A stretch of 64,000 bases of DNA. Source: Acidaminococcaceae bacterium. GTDB lineage: Bacteria > Bacillota > Negativicutes > Acidaminococcales > Acidaminococcaceae. The stretch lies in contig CALXRU010000005.1 in the NCBI GenBank assembly GCA_944390935.1, positions 35,632 through 99,631 on the forward strand, read 5' to 3'. Positions within the stretch are counted from its first letter, which is position 1, and every line of letters starts with the position of its first letter. Shown here in pieces: positions 39,304 through 47,583 of this stretch. The position numbers and the translations under genes were made by a program. A model generated the notes under the pieces. The model worked only from the letters and a program-made list of their open reading frames with translations, had not been told where the DNA came from and did no database searches.

Positions 39304-40065
39304 TCACCTAAATTTACGTTTTAAAAACTCTGTAATTTTCTTCGGCCAGTTTTGTTTTTCCAAAAACACTACCGGCAATTCTTTTATTTTTAACTGTTGC
39401 TTTTCAAGCCATACGTTCAAAAGACGTTCCGATATAAAACCAAATACCCTTGCTTCATATTTGTTATAACCGGATATATCTATCCTTTTTTCAAGTTCAA
39501 AAAGTATACTGAAAAGCCATCTGCAATACTCATCAAAAAGCTGCTTTTTCATTACAAACATGTTTAATATATGTAGCTTTGTTCTGCCCATTACTTTAGT
39601 AAAGGCTTCGCTGTATTCCGGGTAAAGTTCTGCTATTATTTTTTCAGTTTCGTCTAAATCATGTTTGTTATGTGCATGCTCGTACTGGCTTCGTACCGTT
39701 TCTATATAATAGTTACGTTTTACCGGCAATATTACATCATACTCTTGCAGCAGTTTTTCATAGTCCTGCCTTTTTAAAATGGCAGCTTTTTTCTTTTCCA
39801 CATCGTTGCCATGTATATTTTTATCTGCAAAATACCTGCGGTAATGGCATAAACCAATGTAATCACATTTTAAATTTTTCCATGCCCAGTAAAGACCTGT
39901 AAGTTCACAATAATTGGCGTTTTTATCTGAGATGTTATCTCCTGTGTTATCGCCAATGTAACCTAAATCTTCTTTACCTTCTCTGCCTACATGTATCGGA
40001 AGATAGACATCGTCATCAGACATCCAGTATTTTTTATGTGCTGCTAATAAAATAATACAATCCAT
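39304..40065 (-). CDS. DUF4422 protein (putative glycosyltransferase)
   Basis: 253 aa. MDCIILLAAHKKYWMSDDDVYLPIHVG, NANYCELTGLYWAWKN and YIGLCHYRRYF are the signature of DUF4422, a domain found in capsule/LPS loci and thought to be a glycosyltransferase. Sugar unknown. Six-base gap to the next GT2 gene. Confidence 0.85.
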   Translation of the reverse strand: MDCIILLAAHKKYWMSDDDVYLPIHVGREGKEDLGYIGDNTGDNISDKNANYCELTGLYWAWKNLKCDYIGLCHYRRYFADKNIHGNDVEKKKAAILKRQDYEKLLQEYDVILPVKRNYYIETVRSQYEHAHNKHDLDETEKIIAELYPEYSEAFTKVMGRTKLHILNMFVMKKQLFDEYCRWLFSILFELEKRIDISGYNKYEARVFGFISERLLNVWLEKQQLKIKELPVVFLEKQNWPKKITEFLKRKFR

Positions 40066-40080
40066 CTTATTACTTAATAT

Positions 40081-41148
40081 TTAAAATCCCATTTTTAAAA
40101 ATCTCCAAGGCTTTTGGCTTGCAATATACGATAATAGTATTGTCATTAATAACGCTAAAAACCAAAGCTCATTTTTAGAAAAATAACTTGATAAAAATGC
40201 ACTATTAATAAAATTAGAAAGTTTTAAAGCAATCATATGTAACATAAATAATTCAAAACTTATATTTCCAAGGAATACTAATAGTTTATTCCCAAAAATA
40301 TAATTTAAAATCCCATTTTCTTGAATCATCACATAAATTAACATCAAACTTAATAATATATATATTGCAGAAAGCCAAATTCGATAAAATTTAAAACAAC
40401 TAAATAAATAGATTATTAAAATAATTAATTGAAACAAACTAACTTGTTTTTTAGACAAATTAATACTTTCATCTTTAATTAACAGAAAAAACATATATCC
40501 TAATAAAAAATCAAAAACTCTATATATAGGATTGATATATAAATAAAATACCTTATATAATTCTGTATATTTAATGCAATAAGTATCAAGAAAAAGCTTT
40601 AGTAAAAAAATAAATAAAAATGAAAATAAATAAAATTGATAATTTTTATTTTTAAAATAATTAACAATTTGTGGCACAAGAAAATATGACAATAAAATTG
40701 AACTTAAAAACCATGTAGGACCATTAAAACTAAATTCAATATTAGGTGTCCAAACCCAACTTCTTAATAAAGTTATATTTAAAAAAGCACAAGTCCAAAA
40801 TTCATAAATTTTGCTTTCATCGAATTCGTTTTTGAGAATTTTCGTAAACGGCAGAACAAAAAAACATACAAAAGTAATTATATGAAGAACATAGAACTTT
40901 TTGCATTTTTTATAAACATAATTTATTGAAGCTTTTATGGAATTTTGTAATTCAGAATTACTATAATGATAAGCAACTAAAAATCCTGCTAAAACAAAAA
41001 ATATTTCTACTCCTCTTGCTCCTAAATCATAAATTTTGTTACTCCCTAACCATGTGTAAGAATGATTATAGAAAACAAACAAAAATGCAATAAATCTCAA
41101 GCCTTGTAAATTGTCAAAATTTTTATAACAAGCTTTTTCATATAACAT
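40081..41148 (-). CDS. Acyltransferase 3 family membrane protein (glycan O-acetyltransferase-like)
   Basis: 355 aa with about ten membrane helices. Seen: the N-terminal LQGLRFIAFLFVFYNHS with catalytic-type His, GARGVEIFFVLAGFLVAY (Acyl_transf_3 motif), and FNGPTWFLSSILLSYFLVP. Transfers acetyl (or similar) groups to a surface sugar. Very AT-rich (long A/T homopolymers), the most extreme composition in the operon. Confidence 0.88.
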   Translation of the reverse strand: MLYEKACYKNFDNLQGLRFIAFLFVFYNHSYTWLGSNKIYDLGARGVEIFFVLAGFLVAYHYSNSELQNSIKASINYVYKKCKKFYVLHIITFVCFFVLPFTKILKNEFDESKIYEFWTCAFLNITLLRSWVWTPNIEFSFNGPTWFLSSILLSYFLVPQIVNYFKNKNYQFYLFSFLFIFLLKLFLDTYCIKYTELYKVFYLYINPIYRVFDFLLGYMFFLLIKDESINLSKKQVSLFQLIILIIYLFSCFKFYRIWLSAIYILLSLMLIYVMIQENGILNYIFGNKLLVFLGNISFELFMLHMIALKLSNFINSAFLSSYFSKNELWFLALLMTILLSYIASQKPWRFLKMGF

Positions 41149-41151
41149 TTA

Positions 41152-42246
41152 TTATAATTCCCTTTCAACAAGGTTTAATGCGCTTTCTATTACTTTATCC
41201 ATGTCGTAATATTTGTATTCGCCTAACCTGCCGCCAAAGATTACGTTCTTTTCTTTATCGGCAAGTTCTTTATATTTTGCGTAAAGCTCTTGGTTTTTAT
41301 CGTCATTTACAGGATAGTAGGCTTCTTCGCCTAATTTCCAGTCCTGCGGGTATTCTTTGGTTATATACGTTACCGATTGTTTGCCAAACTCAAAGTGTTT
41401 GTGCTCTATTATTCTGGTATAAGGCGTTTCGCTGTCAGTAAAGTTCATTACAGCTACGCCCTGATAGTTTTCCTGTTCCAATCTTTCGGTTTCAAATTTT
41501 AAGCCGCGGTATTCAAGATGCCCTAATTGATAGTTAAAGTATTCATCTATGGCACCTGTATAGATTACTTTTTCCGCTATTTTCTGGTCTTTATCAAAGC
41601 AGATGTTATAGTCGCAATTAAACTCTACATCTATGCCTGCCAACATTTTTTCGATTATTTTGTTGTAGCCGCCTATTGGTATACCCTGATATCTATCGTT
41701 AAAGTAGTTGTTATCATAGGTATAACGTACCGGCAGACGTTTAATAATAAAGGCAGGCAGTTCTGTACATTTTCTGCCCCATTGTTTTTCGGTATAGCCT
41801 TTGATAAGTTTGGTGTAGATATCTGTACCTACTAAACTAATTGCCTGTTCTTCAAGGTTTTGCGGTTCGTGAGTAATAGCTTGTTTTTGTTCGTTGATTA
41901 TTGCTTCTGCCTGCTGCGGTGTGCTTATGCCCCACATTTTACTAAAGGTATTCATATTAAAAGGCAGATTATATATTTCTCCGTTATAGTTAGCAACGGG
42001 ACTGTTGATATAGTTATTGAATTCAGCAAACTGGTTGACATAATCCCATACTTTTTTATTGCTGGTATGGAAGATATGAGCACCGTATTTATGGATGTTG
42101 ATGCCGTCTTTATGCTCGCAGTAAATATTGCCGCCGATATGGTTTCGTCTATCTACTACAAGGCATTTTTTACCTTGCTTTTTAGCTTCATGTGCAAATA
42201 CGCTCCCAAAAAGTCCACTTCCAGCTATTAAATAATCATATTTCAT
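41152..42246 (-). CDS. glf: UDP-galactopyranose mutase
   Basis: 364 aa. FAD-binding GSGLFGSVFAHEA at the start, then RRNHIGGNIYCE, YGAHIFHTSNKKVWDYVNQF, GYTEKQWG, and VIFGGRLGEYKYYDMDK, all hallmarks. Converts UDP-Galp to UDP-Galf, so the surface glycan should contain galactofuranose. Composition is nearer the host average than the GT genes. Confidence 0.96.
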   Translation of the reverse strand: MKYDYLIAGSGLFGSVFAHEAKKQGKKCLVVDRRNHIGGNIYCEHKDGINIHKYGAHIFHTSNKKVWDYVNQFAEFNNYINSPVANYNGEIYNLPFNMNTFSKMWGISTPQQAEAIINEQKQAITHEPQNLEEQAISLVGTDIYTKLIKGYTEKQWGRKCTELPAFIIKRLPVRYTYDNNYFNDRYQGIPIGGYNKIIEKMLAGIDVEFNCDYNICFDKDQKIAEKVIYTGAIDEYFNYQLGHLEYRGLKFETERLEQENYQGVAVMNFTDSETPYTRIIEHKHFEFGKQSVTYITKEYPQDWKLGEEAYYPVNDDKNQELYAKYKELADKEKNVIFGGRLGEYKYYDMDKVIESALNLVEREL

Positions 42247-42319
42247 CTCTAATATCTCTCCTAAATTATTTTGTAAAAAATAAAGTATCTATAGCCGATA
42301 CTTTGAGTAACTTAATTCT

Positions 42320-43750
42320 TTAATATGCACCCTTACATTGCAGAACTATCTTGCCCGTCCTCCATAACAGCATTACATCAAGCCATACGCTCCAGTTACG
42401 CACGTACCAACTATCTAATAATACCCTCTGTGAATAGCTTGTATTATTTCTGCCGCTTACCTGCCACATGCCGGTAATGCCCGGTTTTACCATCAGATAT
42501 TCGTTGATGTATTCTCCGTATCTTACCATTTCATCCCTTATTATCGGGCGTGGCCCTACCAGGCTCATTTCCCCTTTCAGTACGTTGAATATCTGCGGCA
42601 ATTCGTCTAAACTTGTCTTGCGTAAAAATGCCCCGCTCTTTGTGATGCGCGGGTCATTCTTTAACTTAAAATCTTTCTCCCATTCTGCTTTTGCTTCCGG
42701 GTCTGTTTTTAACAGCTCTTCTAAACGCTCTTTGGCGTCTATACACATACTGCGGAATTTATAGCAGTTAAATTCTTTGCCGTTTTTGCCTATGCGCCTG
42801 TGTTTAAAGATTACCGGTCCCGGTGAGTCTTTATATATCCATAATGCTATTACTATAAGTATTGGGCTTATTGCTATTGTGCCTATTATAGTCAGCACGT
42901 AGTCGAAGATTGTTTTTATCCATCTGTTTATTGGCTTTGCAAGGTTGTTTTTAAGCCTTAACAGCATCAGCTTTTCGTTGAACAGGCTTTCTGCTTCTAT
43001 GCCTCCCATTGGTACTCCTACAAGGTTTGGTATTACACCCATGCTTTTTACTAAGGGCTGTACTTTGTAGATTAGTTTTGTAAGTTTACCTTGTTCTAAC
43101 CCTGGCGCTGCTATAAAGACGTGGTTAATGTTGTATTTTGCTATTACTTGTTCTGCATCGCTGAATTTGCCAAGCACAGGGTAGTTTTCTAATATTCCTT
43201 TTTCTACTTGGTTGTCTTCAAGTAAGCCTATTATTTTATAGCCCATGCCGGCGTCGTTTTTGATGCCTTGTACAAGTAGTTCTGCTGTTTTGCCTGCGCC
43301 TATTATTAATACAGGTATTTGCAATAACTGGTATTTTTCGAGTATCTTTTTTACTATGTAGCGGAAGATTACAAGCAGTATAAAGCTCAATATCCAGAAT
43401 ACTGCGATAAACATTCTTGAGGTTGAGCCTGCTATGCGCGCTATATAGAGTAATATGATAATACTTGTAACAGCGTAGCAGCTGGTGATAAAGAGTTTTT
43501 GTATTATCTGCCAGAACTGTGCACGGCGGTTATATAGTTGTTCTATATTTAAAAAGATGAGGTATAACGCCGGAAATACTACCCAGAAGTTAAGCCATGA
43601 GATATGCAGGCTGGTATTGCCTGTGTACCAGTTGCGGAAGTTAAAGGAAAGGCTTTCGGCGCAGACGATAGCGATGTAATCTACCGCAACAAGTACAATC
43701 GGTAAAATTACATTGGTATATCTGTTTATTTTTTGCAGATTTTCCGGCAC
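42320..43750 (-). CDS. wbaP: Undecaprenyl-phosphate sugar phosphotransferase (WbaP-type)
   Basis: 476 aa. N-terminal four to five membrane helices; middle Rossmann-like flavodoxin/CoA-type domain (IPVLIIGAGKTAELLVQGI); C-terminal catalytic domain with VIFKHRRIGKNGKEFNCYKFRSM, the membrane re-entrant region just before, DPRITKSGAFLRKTSLDELPQIFNVLKGEMSLVGPRP and GITGMWQVSGRN. It starts the repeat unit by putting a hexose-1-phosphate (Gal/Glc) on undecaprenyl phosphate. First gene of the operon. Start uncertain: GTG 43750 has GGTGAG 4 bases upstream, a TTG at 43762 is the longer option. Confidence 0.92.
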   Translation of the reverse strand: MPENLQKINRYTNVILPIVLVAVDYIAIVCAESLSFNFRNWYTGNTSLHISWLNFWVVFPALYLIFLNIEQLYNRRAQFWQIIQKLFITSCYAVTSIIILLYIARIAGSTSRMFIAVFWILSFILLVIFRYIVKKILEKYQLLQIPVLIIGAGKTAELLVQGIKNDAGMGYKIIGLLEDNQVEKGILENYPVLGKFSDAEQVIAKYNINHVFIAAPGLEQGKLTKLIYKVQPLVKSMGVIPNLVGVPMGGIEAESLFNEKLMLLRLKNNLAKPINRWIKTIFDYVLTIIGTIAISPILIVIALWIYKDSPGPVIFKHRRIGKNGKEFNCYKFRSMCIDAKERLEELLKTDPEAKAEWEKDFKLKNDPRITKSGAFLRKTSLDELPQIFNVLKGEMSLVGPRPIIRDEMVRYGEYINEYLMVKPGITGMWQVSGRNNTSYSQRVLLDSWYVRNWSVWLDVMLLWRTGKIVLQCKGAY

Positions 43751-43794
43751 TATTCTCACCAAAACTTTTAATTTTTAACTAAGCTAAAATTTTA

Positions 43795-43980
43795 TAATAT
43801 AATTTTACCATACCTTTACCCCCCCGCAAGACATTTCAGTTAGCATAAGTCATACTTTTACTGGTCTTGGGGAAACTTTTTTGCTACCGGTAGTTTATGG
43901 TTGGCCAACTACGTTACTGTAAACCGCAATTTGCCGCTATGCGTAACAGTAACATTCCTGCTTTACGCATTTCTGAACAA
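43795..43980 (-). promoter_or_regulatory. Structured leader of the polysaccharide operon
   Basis: Non-coding. On the minus strand: ATGCGTAA / TTACGCAT (43963-43970 with 43939-43946) and GTTACTGT / ACAGTAAC (43946-43953 with 43913-43920) share bases, so they exclude each other; palindromes GTTGGCCAAC (43900-43909) and CTACCGGTAG (43884-43893) follow, the latter containing CGGTAGC, the core of ops/JUMPstart; CCCCAAGAC pairs with GTCTTGCGGGG. TATTAT/TAAAAT boxes near 43797-43810 may be promoter. RfaH/LoaP-type antitermination is plausible. Confidence 0.45.
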
Positions 43981-43984
43981 GGCA

Positions 43985-44017
43985 TAAAAAAACACCATCA
44001 CTCAAAGTGATGGTGTT
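43985..44017. terminator. Terminator after C_GCAxxG gene
   Basis: Stem AACACCATCACT / AGTGATGGTGTT (43991-44002 with 44006-44017), 3-base loop, T-runs on both sides; on minus it ends the nrd operon, with TTTTTTATGCC following. Confidence 0.85.
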
Positions 44018-44062
44018 TTTTACTTTATCTACCCTATTTTATATTAATAATTTTTGCTTTAA

Positions 44063-44476
44063 TTAGCAGCCCAATCCCTCTCTTGCAACAATCTTATCCA
44101 GAATTTCTGCGCCGATGTAGATTACTTTGTCGCACTGGGTTTCCGGCTCAAAGTATTTGGGTTTTACTCCGCTGCAGTCGTAGCTGCCAGTTTCCGCGGC
44201 AAAGGCATCAATAAATTCTTTGCACAGCGCGCGGATTTTTGTGCCTTCTTCCTTGCCGTTGCGTTTTACATACAGCGTGCTCAATACCATGCACGCACCG
44301 GTAACAACGCCGCAAGCCGCGCCTGCACCCATACCGCCGCCAAAACCGCTTGCAATTTTCAGTGCCTGCGGCGGCAGCTGCAAATTATAAGCCCAGTTTG
44401 CCCCATAAAGCATTTTTTCGGCACAATTTAGCCCCATGGCTTTGCCGTAACCTTTTTGCAATAATTCCAGCAGCAT
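44063..44476 (-). CDS. C_GCAxxG_C_C family protein
   Basis: 137 aa. NCAEKMLYGANWAYNL, ALKIASGFGGGMGAGAACGVVTGACMVLS, and later C-rich YDCSGVKP plus ETQC: the C-x(n)-GCAxxG pattern that names the family. Often next to redox enzymes and rubredoxins; precise role unknown, perhaps thiol/metal redox. Follows nrdG by 12 bp in the nrd unit. ATG 44476 has GGAGGGATA before it. Confidence 0.85.
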   Translation of the reverse strand: MLLELLQKGYGKAMGLNCAEKMLYGANWAYNLQLPPQALKIASGFGGGMGAGAACGVVTGACMVLSTLYVKRNGKEEGTKIRALCKEFIDAFAAETGSYDCSGVKPKYFEPETQCDKVIYIGAEILDKIVAREGLGC

Positions 44477-44488
44477 AAGCTATCCCTC

Positions 44489-44977
44489 CTATAACTTAAA
44501 ATCCACTGCTTCGCCTGTTTTCAGCGACGCCGGTACATCAATCAAACGCTGGTTGCGCGAACCGCGGTACGGAAAATCCAAATCGCGCTCTGCGATGATA
44601 AACGGCCCGTCCACCAACACGTCAATTTCGTTCAGTACCGGCAAATTTTTAACATCATTATATACATAACCGGTGTAGCACCAAACGCTTAAACCCGGTT
44701 TCTGCTTTTTAATTTCGTGCAGGAATTCCAGCACGCCGTCCGCCTGTGCCAGCGGGTCGCCGCCGCTTAAGGTTATGCCCCTGTGCAGCGGGGTCAGGCG
44801 TGCGGCAACATCCTGCGCAAGCTCAGCCGCCGTGTATTCCGTGCCGCCTTCAAACGGCAGCGTGGACGGGTTATGGCAGCCTTCACAGTGGCGCGGGCAC
44901 CCCTGAAAAAACACAACTGTGCGAATGCCCGGGCCATCGACGATAGATTCGTTTAAAATGCCTGCAACCCTCAGCAT
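44489..44977 (-). CDS. nrdG: Anaerobic ribonucleoside-triphosphate reductase activating protein
   Basis: 162 aa radical-SAM enzyme. CPRHCEGCH at residues 27-35 provides the 4Fe-4S cluster; TLSGGDP and DVLVDGPFI follow the NrdG family. It makes the glycyl radical in NrdD. ATG 44977 has AGGAGG 6 bases upstream; a longer in-frame start overlaps nrdD. Gap to nrdD stop is 10 bases. Confidence 0.94.
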   Translation of the reverse strand: MLRVAGILNESIVDGPGIRTVVFFQGCPRHCEGCHNPSTLPFEGGTEYTAAELAQDVAARLTPLHRGITLSGGDPLAQADGVLEFLHEIKKQKPGLSVWCYTGYVYNDVKNLPVLNEIDVLVDGPFIIAERDLDFPYRGSRNQRLIDVPASLKTGEAVDFKL

Positions 44978-44987
44978 GGCACACCTC

Positions 44988-46931
44988 CTATTCTGCGCAA
45001 CAGTTTGCACGCTGGCGGATCTGCGTCAGCTTCTTCTCGCAAACCGGGCAGTAATCGGTGTCGATAATGCCGGTGTAGCCGCAGTCCTCGCAGTAATCAA
45101 TCGGGAAGTTAATACCGCAGTAGCCGCAGTCGCAAGCCAGCATGTGGCGCAAAACATCTTCAACCGCCTGCAAATTATGTACCGGCGAAGATTCAAACTC
45201 TACATAGCTGATATGCCCGCCGTTGGTGTATTTGTGGTACGGCCCTTCAAGGCGCATCTTGTCAAACGCGCTGATGGGATAGCCAACCGGCACATGGAAG
45301 GAGTTTGTATAGTACGCTTTATCGGTCACGCCGGGGATAATGCCGTATTCCCTGCGGTCGATGCGGATAAAACGCCCGGAAAGCCCTTCTGCCGGGGTGG
45401 CAATCAGGCTGAAATTCAAATCATATTTATCTGCGTATTCGTCAACACGCTTGCGCATATGGGCAATAATTTCTTCGCCCAGCTTCTGCGATTCTTCGCT
45501 TTCGCCGTGGTGTTTACCAACCAGCGCGGTCAGGGTTTCGGCAAGGCCGATAAAGCCAACCGTCAGCGTACCGTTTTTAATTGCCGGTTCAATGCGGTCG
45601 TCCTTTTTCAGCTTATCGCTGCCCATGTACAGCCCCTGCCCCATCAAAAACGGCAGGTCGCGCACACGCAGATTAGCCTGAACATGGTAGCGGTGCATCA
45701 GCTGTTCCGCAACCAAATCCATCATATCGTCCAGCATCTGATAGAACTTGTCGATATTGCGCTCAGCCTTAATCGCCAGGCGCGGCAGGTTGATGGTGGT
45801 AAAGGACAGGTTGCCGCGGCCGGTGGTAATTTCTTCGCCGTGGCGGTTGCTGATAACGCGCGTACGGCAGCCCATATACGCTACCTGACCGCCATAATCG
45901 CGGTTAAAGGTAGTGTCCATAAAGCTGAAGGTCGGGTTCAGGCGTTTAGCCGCAACGCCGATAGCCTGCTGGAACAAATCATAGTTCGGGTCGCCGGGGT
46001 CAAGGTTAACGCCGCGTTTAACACGGAAGATAACATTCGGGAAAATAGGGTTCTCGCCGCGTCCCAGACCGTTGCCGTAAGCTTTTAACAAATTACGTGT
46101 AACCTTGCGGCCGTTTTCGCTGGTGTCAAGGCCAAGGTTCAGGCTGCTGAACGGCACCTGCGCACCGGCGCGGGAATGCATGCTGTTCAGGTTGTAAACC
46201 AGCGCCTCCATCGCCTGGAAAACTTCGTTTTCGTCAGCACCCTCTACAAAATCGGCCATGTCGGTATCAAAAAAACCGAAGGACTGACCGCCGAACATAT
46301 CATTCTGGTTGCTTTGCAGCACAATCGCCGCCAAAGCAGCCGCACTGCCCGGGCGCTTCGGCGGACGGATAAAGCCGTGGCCGTTGTTGAAGCCCTCATG
46401 CAGCAGCCTGCCCAGCGGAATATTAAGGCAGTTTAAGGTTTTGCCGTAAAAATCAAGGTCGTGAATGTGAATATCGCCGCGTTTATGTGCCGCCGCCATT
46501 TCTTCCGGAATAACGCGGTTCAGGTAATATTCGCGGCTGGCAGCCGATGCGATTTGCAACATTTTTGCAGAAGGCGAGTTGGAAATATTGGCGTTGTCGC
46601 GGTCGGTTTCCTTCAAAATTTCCGCCACGGTGTCCATCAGCTCGCTGCGCGCGTTGCGGATATCCGTACGTTTTGCCCTGTACAAAATATAGGACTTAGC
46701 TGTTTTAGCGTGCCCTTTTTCAATCAGCACCTTTTCAACGATATCCTGCACGTGTTCAACATCTACAACATCCACATTTTCAGCCTTCAGGCTTTTTAAA
46801 ACGTCCAGCGTAATTTCAACAGCCATTTCACGGTCCGCGCCACCGACGGATTTAGCAGCTTCAAAAATGGCATCCGTTATTTTACTGTCATCAAAGGCAA
46901 CAACGCGCCCGTCGCGCTTACGGATTTTCAT
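44988..46931 (-). CDS. nrdD: Class III (anaerobic) ribonucleotide reductase, glycyl-radical motif not found
   Basis: 647 aa. N-terminal ATP-cone (KRDGRVVAFDDSKITDAIFEAA, 1-90); barrel core with GGQSFGFFDTD, the active-site loop AYMGCRTRVISNRHGEE (Cys near 352), and GRGNLSFTTINLPRLA; C-terminal Cys4 zinc site (C614, C617, C628, C631; CEDCGYTG and CPVCE). The protein then ends LTQIRQRANCCAE. Other NrdD have RVxGYL about ten residues after the last Cys, carrying the radical Gly; here Asn643 lies at that place and two Cys follow. Everything else is intact. ATG 46931 used; a GTG 4 codons upstream overlaps nrdR further. Confidence 0.92.
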   Translation of the reverse strand: MKIRKRDGRVVAFDDSKITDAIFEAAKSVGGADREMAVEITLDVLKSLKAENVDVVDVEHVQDIVEKVLIEKGHAKTAKSYILYRAKRTDIRNARSELMDTVAEILKETDRDNANISNSPSAKMLQIASAASREYYLNRVIPEEMAAAHKRGDIHIHDLDFYGKTLNCLNIPLGRLLHEGFNNGHGFIRPPKRPGSAAALAAIVLQSNQNDMFGGQSFGFFDTDMADFVEGADENEVFQAMEALVYNLNSMHSRAGAQVPFSSLNLGLDTSENGRKVTRNLLKAYGNGLGRGENPIFPNVIFRVKRGVNLDPGDPNYDLFQQAIGVAAKRLNPTFSFMDTTFNRDYGGQVAYMGCRTRVISNRHGEEITTGRGNLSFTTINLPRLAIKAERNIDKFYQMLDDMMDLVAEQLMHRYHVQANLRVRDLPFLMGQGLYMGSDKLKKDDRIEPAIKNGTLTVGFIGLAETLTALVGKHHGESEESQKLGEEIIAHMRKRVDEYADKYDLNFSLIATPAEGLSGRFIRIDRREYGIIPGVTDKAYYTNSFHVPVGYPISAFDKMRLEGPYHKYTNGGHISYVEFESSPVHNLQAVEDVLRHMLACDCGYCGINFPIDYCEDCGYTGIIDTDYCPVCEKKLTQIRQRANCCAE

Positions 46932-47412
46932 GGTTAGCGTCACTTCTTTCTTTATTTTCGTTGTTATTGATTATTCTTTGCAGCTCCTGCATAAAATTGT
47001 TGACATCGGCAAACTGCCTGTACACCGAAGCAAAACGCACATAGGCAATCTGGTCGGTCTTTTCCAGATGCTTCATTACCAGCTCGCCAATCACTTCGCT
47101 GCGCACTTCCGATTCGCCGCGCATACGCAGCTCACGCTCGATATGGTCAGCCATCTCTTTAATTTTTTCGTAAGAAATCGGGCGTTTTTCAAAGGCCTTA
47201 ATCAAACCGTTCAGCAGCTTTTTGCTGTCAAACAATTCGCGGCGCCCGTCCTTTTTATTTACAACCAGCGGTGTTTCCTCATATTTTTCGTAGGTGGTAA
47301 ACCTGCGACCGCAGTCCGGGCATTCACGCCTGCGGCGAATAGAAGCGCCGTCATCGACGGAACGCGAGTCCACAACCCTGCTGTCATGGTAATTACAAAA
47401 TGGGCATCTCAT
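46918..47412 (-). CDS. nrdR: Transcriptional repressor NrdR
   Basis: 164 aa. Zinc ribbon MRCPFCNYHDSRVVDSR...RRRRECPDCGRRFTTYE (two Cys pairs), then an ATP-cone (VVNKKDGRRELFDSKKLLNGLIKAFEKRPI). NrdR senses dATP/ATP and represses ribonucleotide reductase genes. It heads nrdR-nrdD-nrdG and overlaps nrdD by 14 bases. A basic C-terminal tail (NNENKERSDANHENP) is lineage-specific. Confidence 0.96.
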   Translation of the reverse strand: MRCPFCNYHDSRVVDSRSVDDGASIRRRRECPDCGRRFTTYEKYEETPLVVNKKDGRRELFDSKKLLNGLIKAFEKRPISYEKIKEMADHIERELRMRGESEVRSEVIGELVMKHLEKTDQIAYVRFASVYRQFADVNNFMQELQRIINNNENKERSDANHENP

Positions 47413-47450
47413 ACATTCACTTCCCTGTTTTCGATTTAATGGATAGCTTT

Positions 47451-47492
47451 ATTATACCATACCCGCAAATTAAAAGAAACAACATCTTGTGT
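47451..47492 (-). promoter_or_regulatory. nrd promoter with a candidate NrdR box
   Basis: Minus-strand extended -10 TGGTATAAT (47451-47459) with weak -35. ACACAAGATGTTGTTT at 47477-47492 matches the palindromic NrdR box ACACWATATNTTGTGT in most positions. Only one box is clear; NrdR usually uses two. Confidence 0.45.
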
Positions 47493-47525
47493 TTATTTTG
47501 CTCGTCAATAAATATCAGACCCAAA

Positions 47526-47562
47526 ATATAGAAAAGCCTCTGTCCGTACAGACAGAGGCTTT
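47526..47562 (-). terminator. Terminator of the dcw cluster (after ftsZ)
   Basis: Stem AAAGCCTCTGTC / GACAGAGGCTTT (47551-47562 with 47533-47544) with a 6-base loop, followed on minus by TCTATATTTT. Confidence 0.8.
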
Positions 47563-47583
47563 AAGTGCGTTATTTGATTTTAA

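Noticed and set aside
44919..46088. 389-aa plus-strand frame opposite nrdD
   Set aside because: Antisense shadow in GC-rich code; no recognisable domain.
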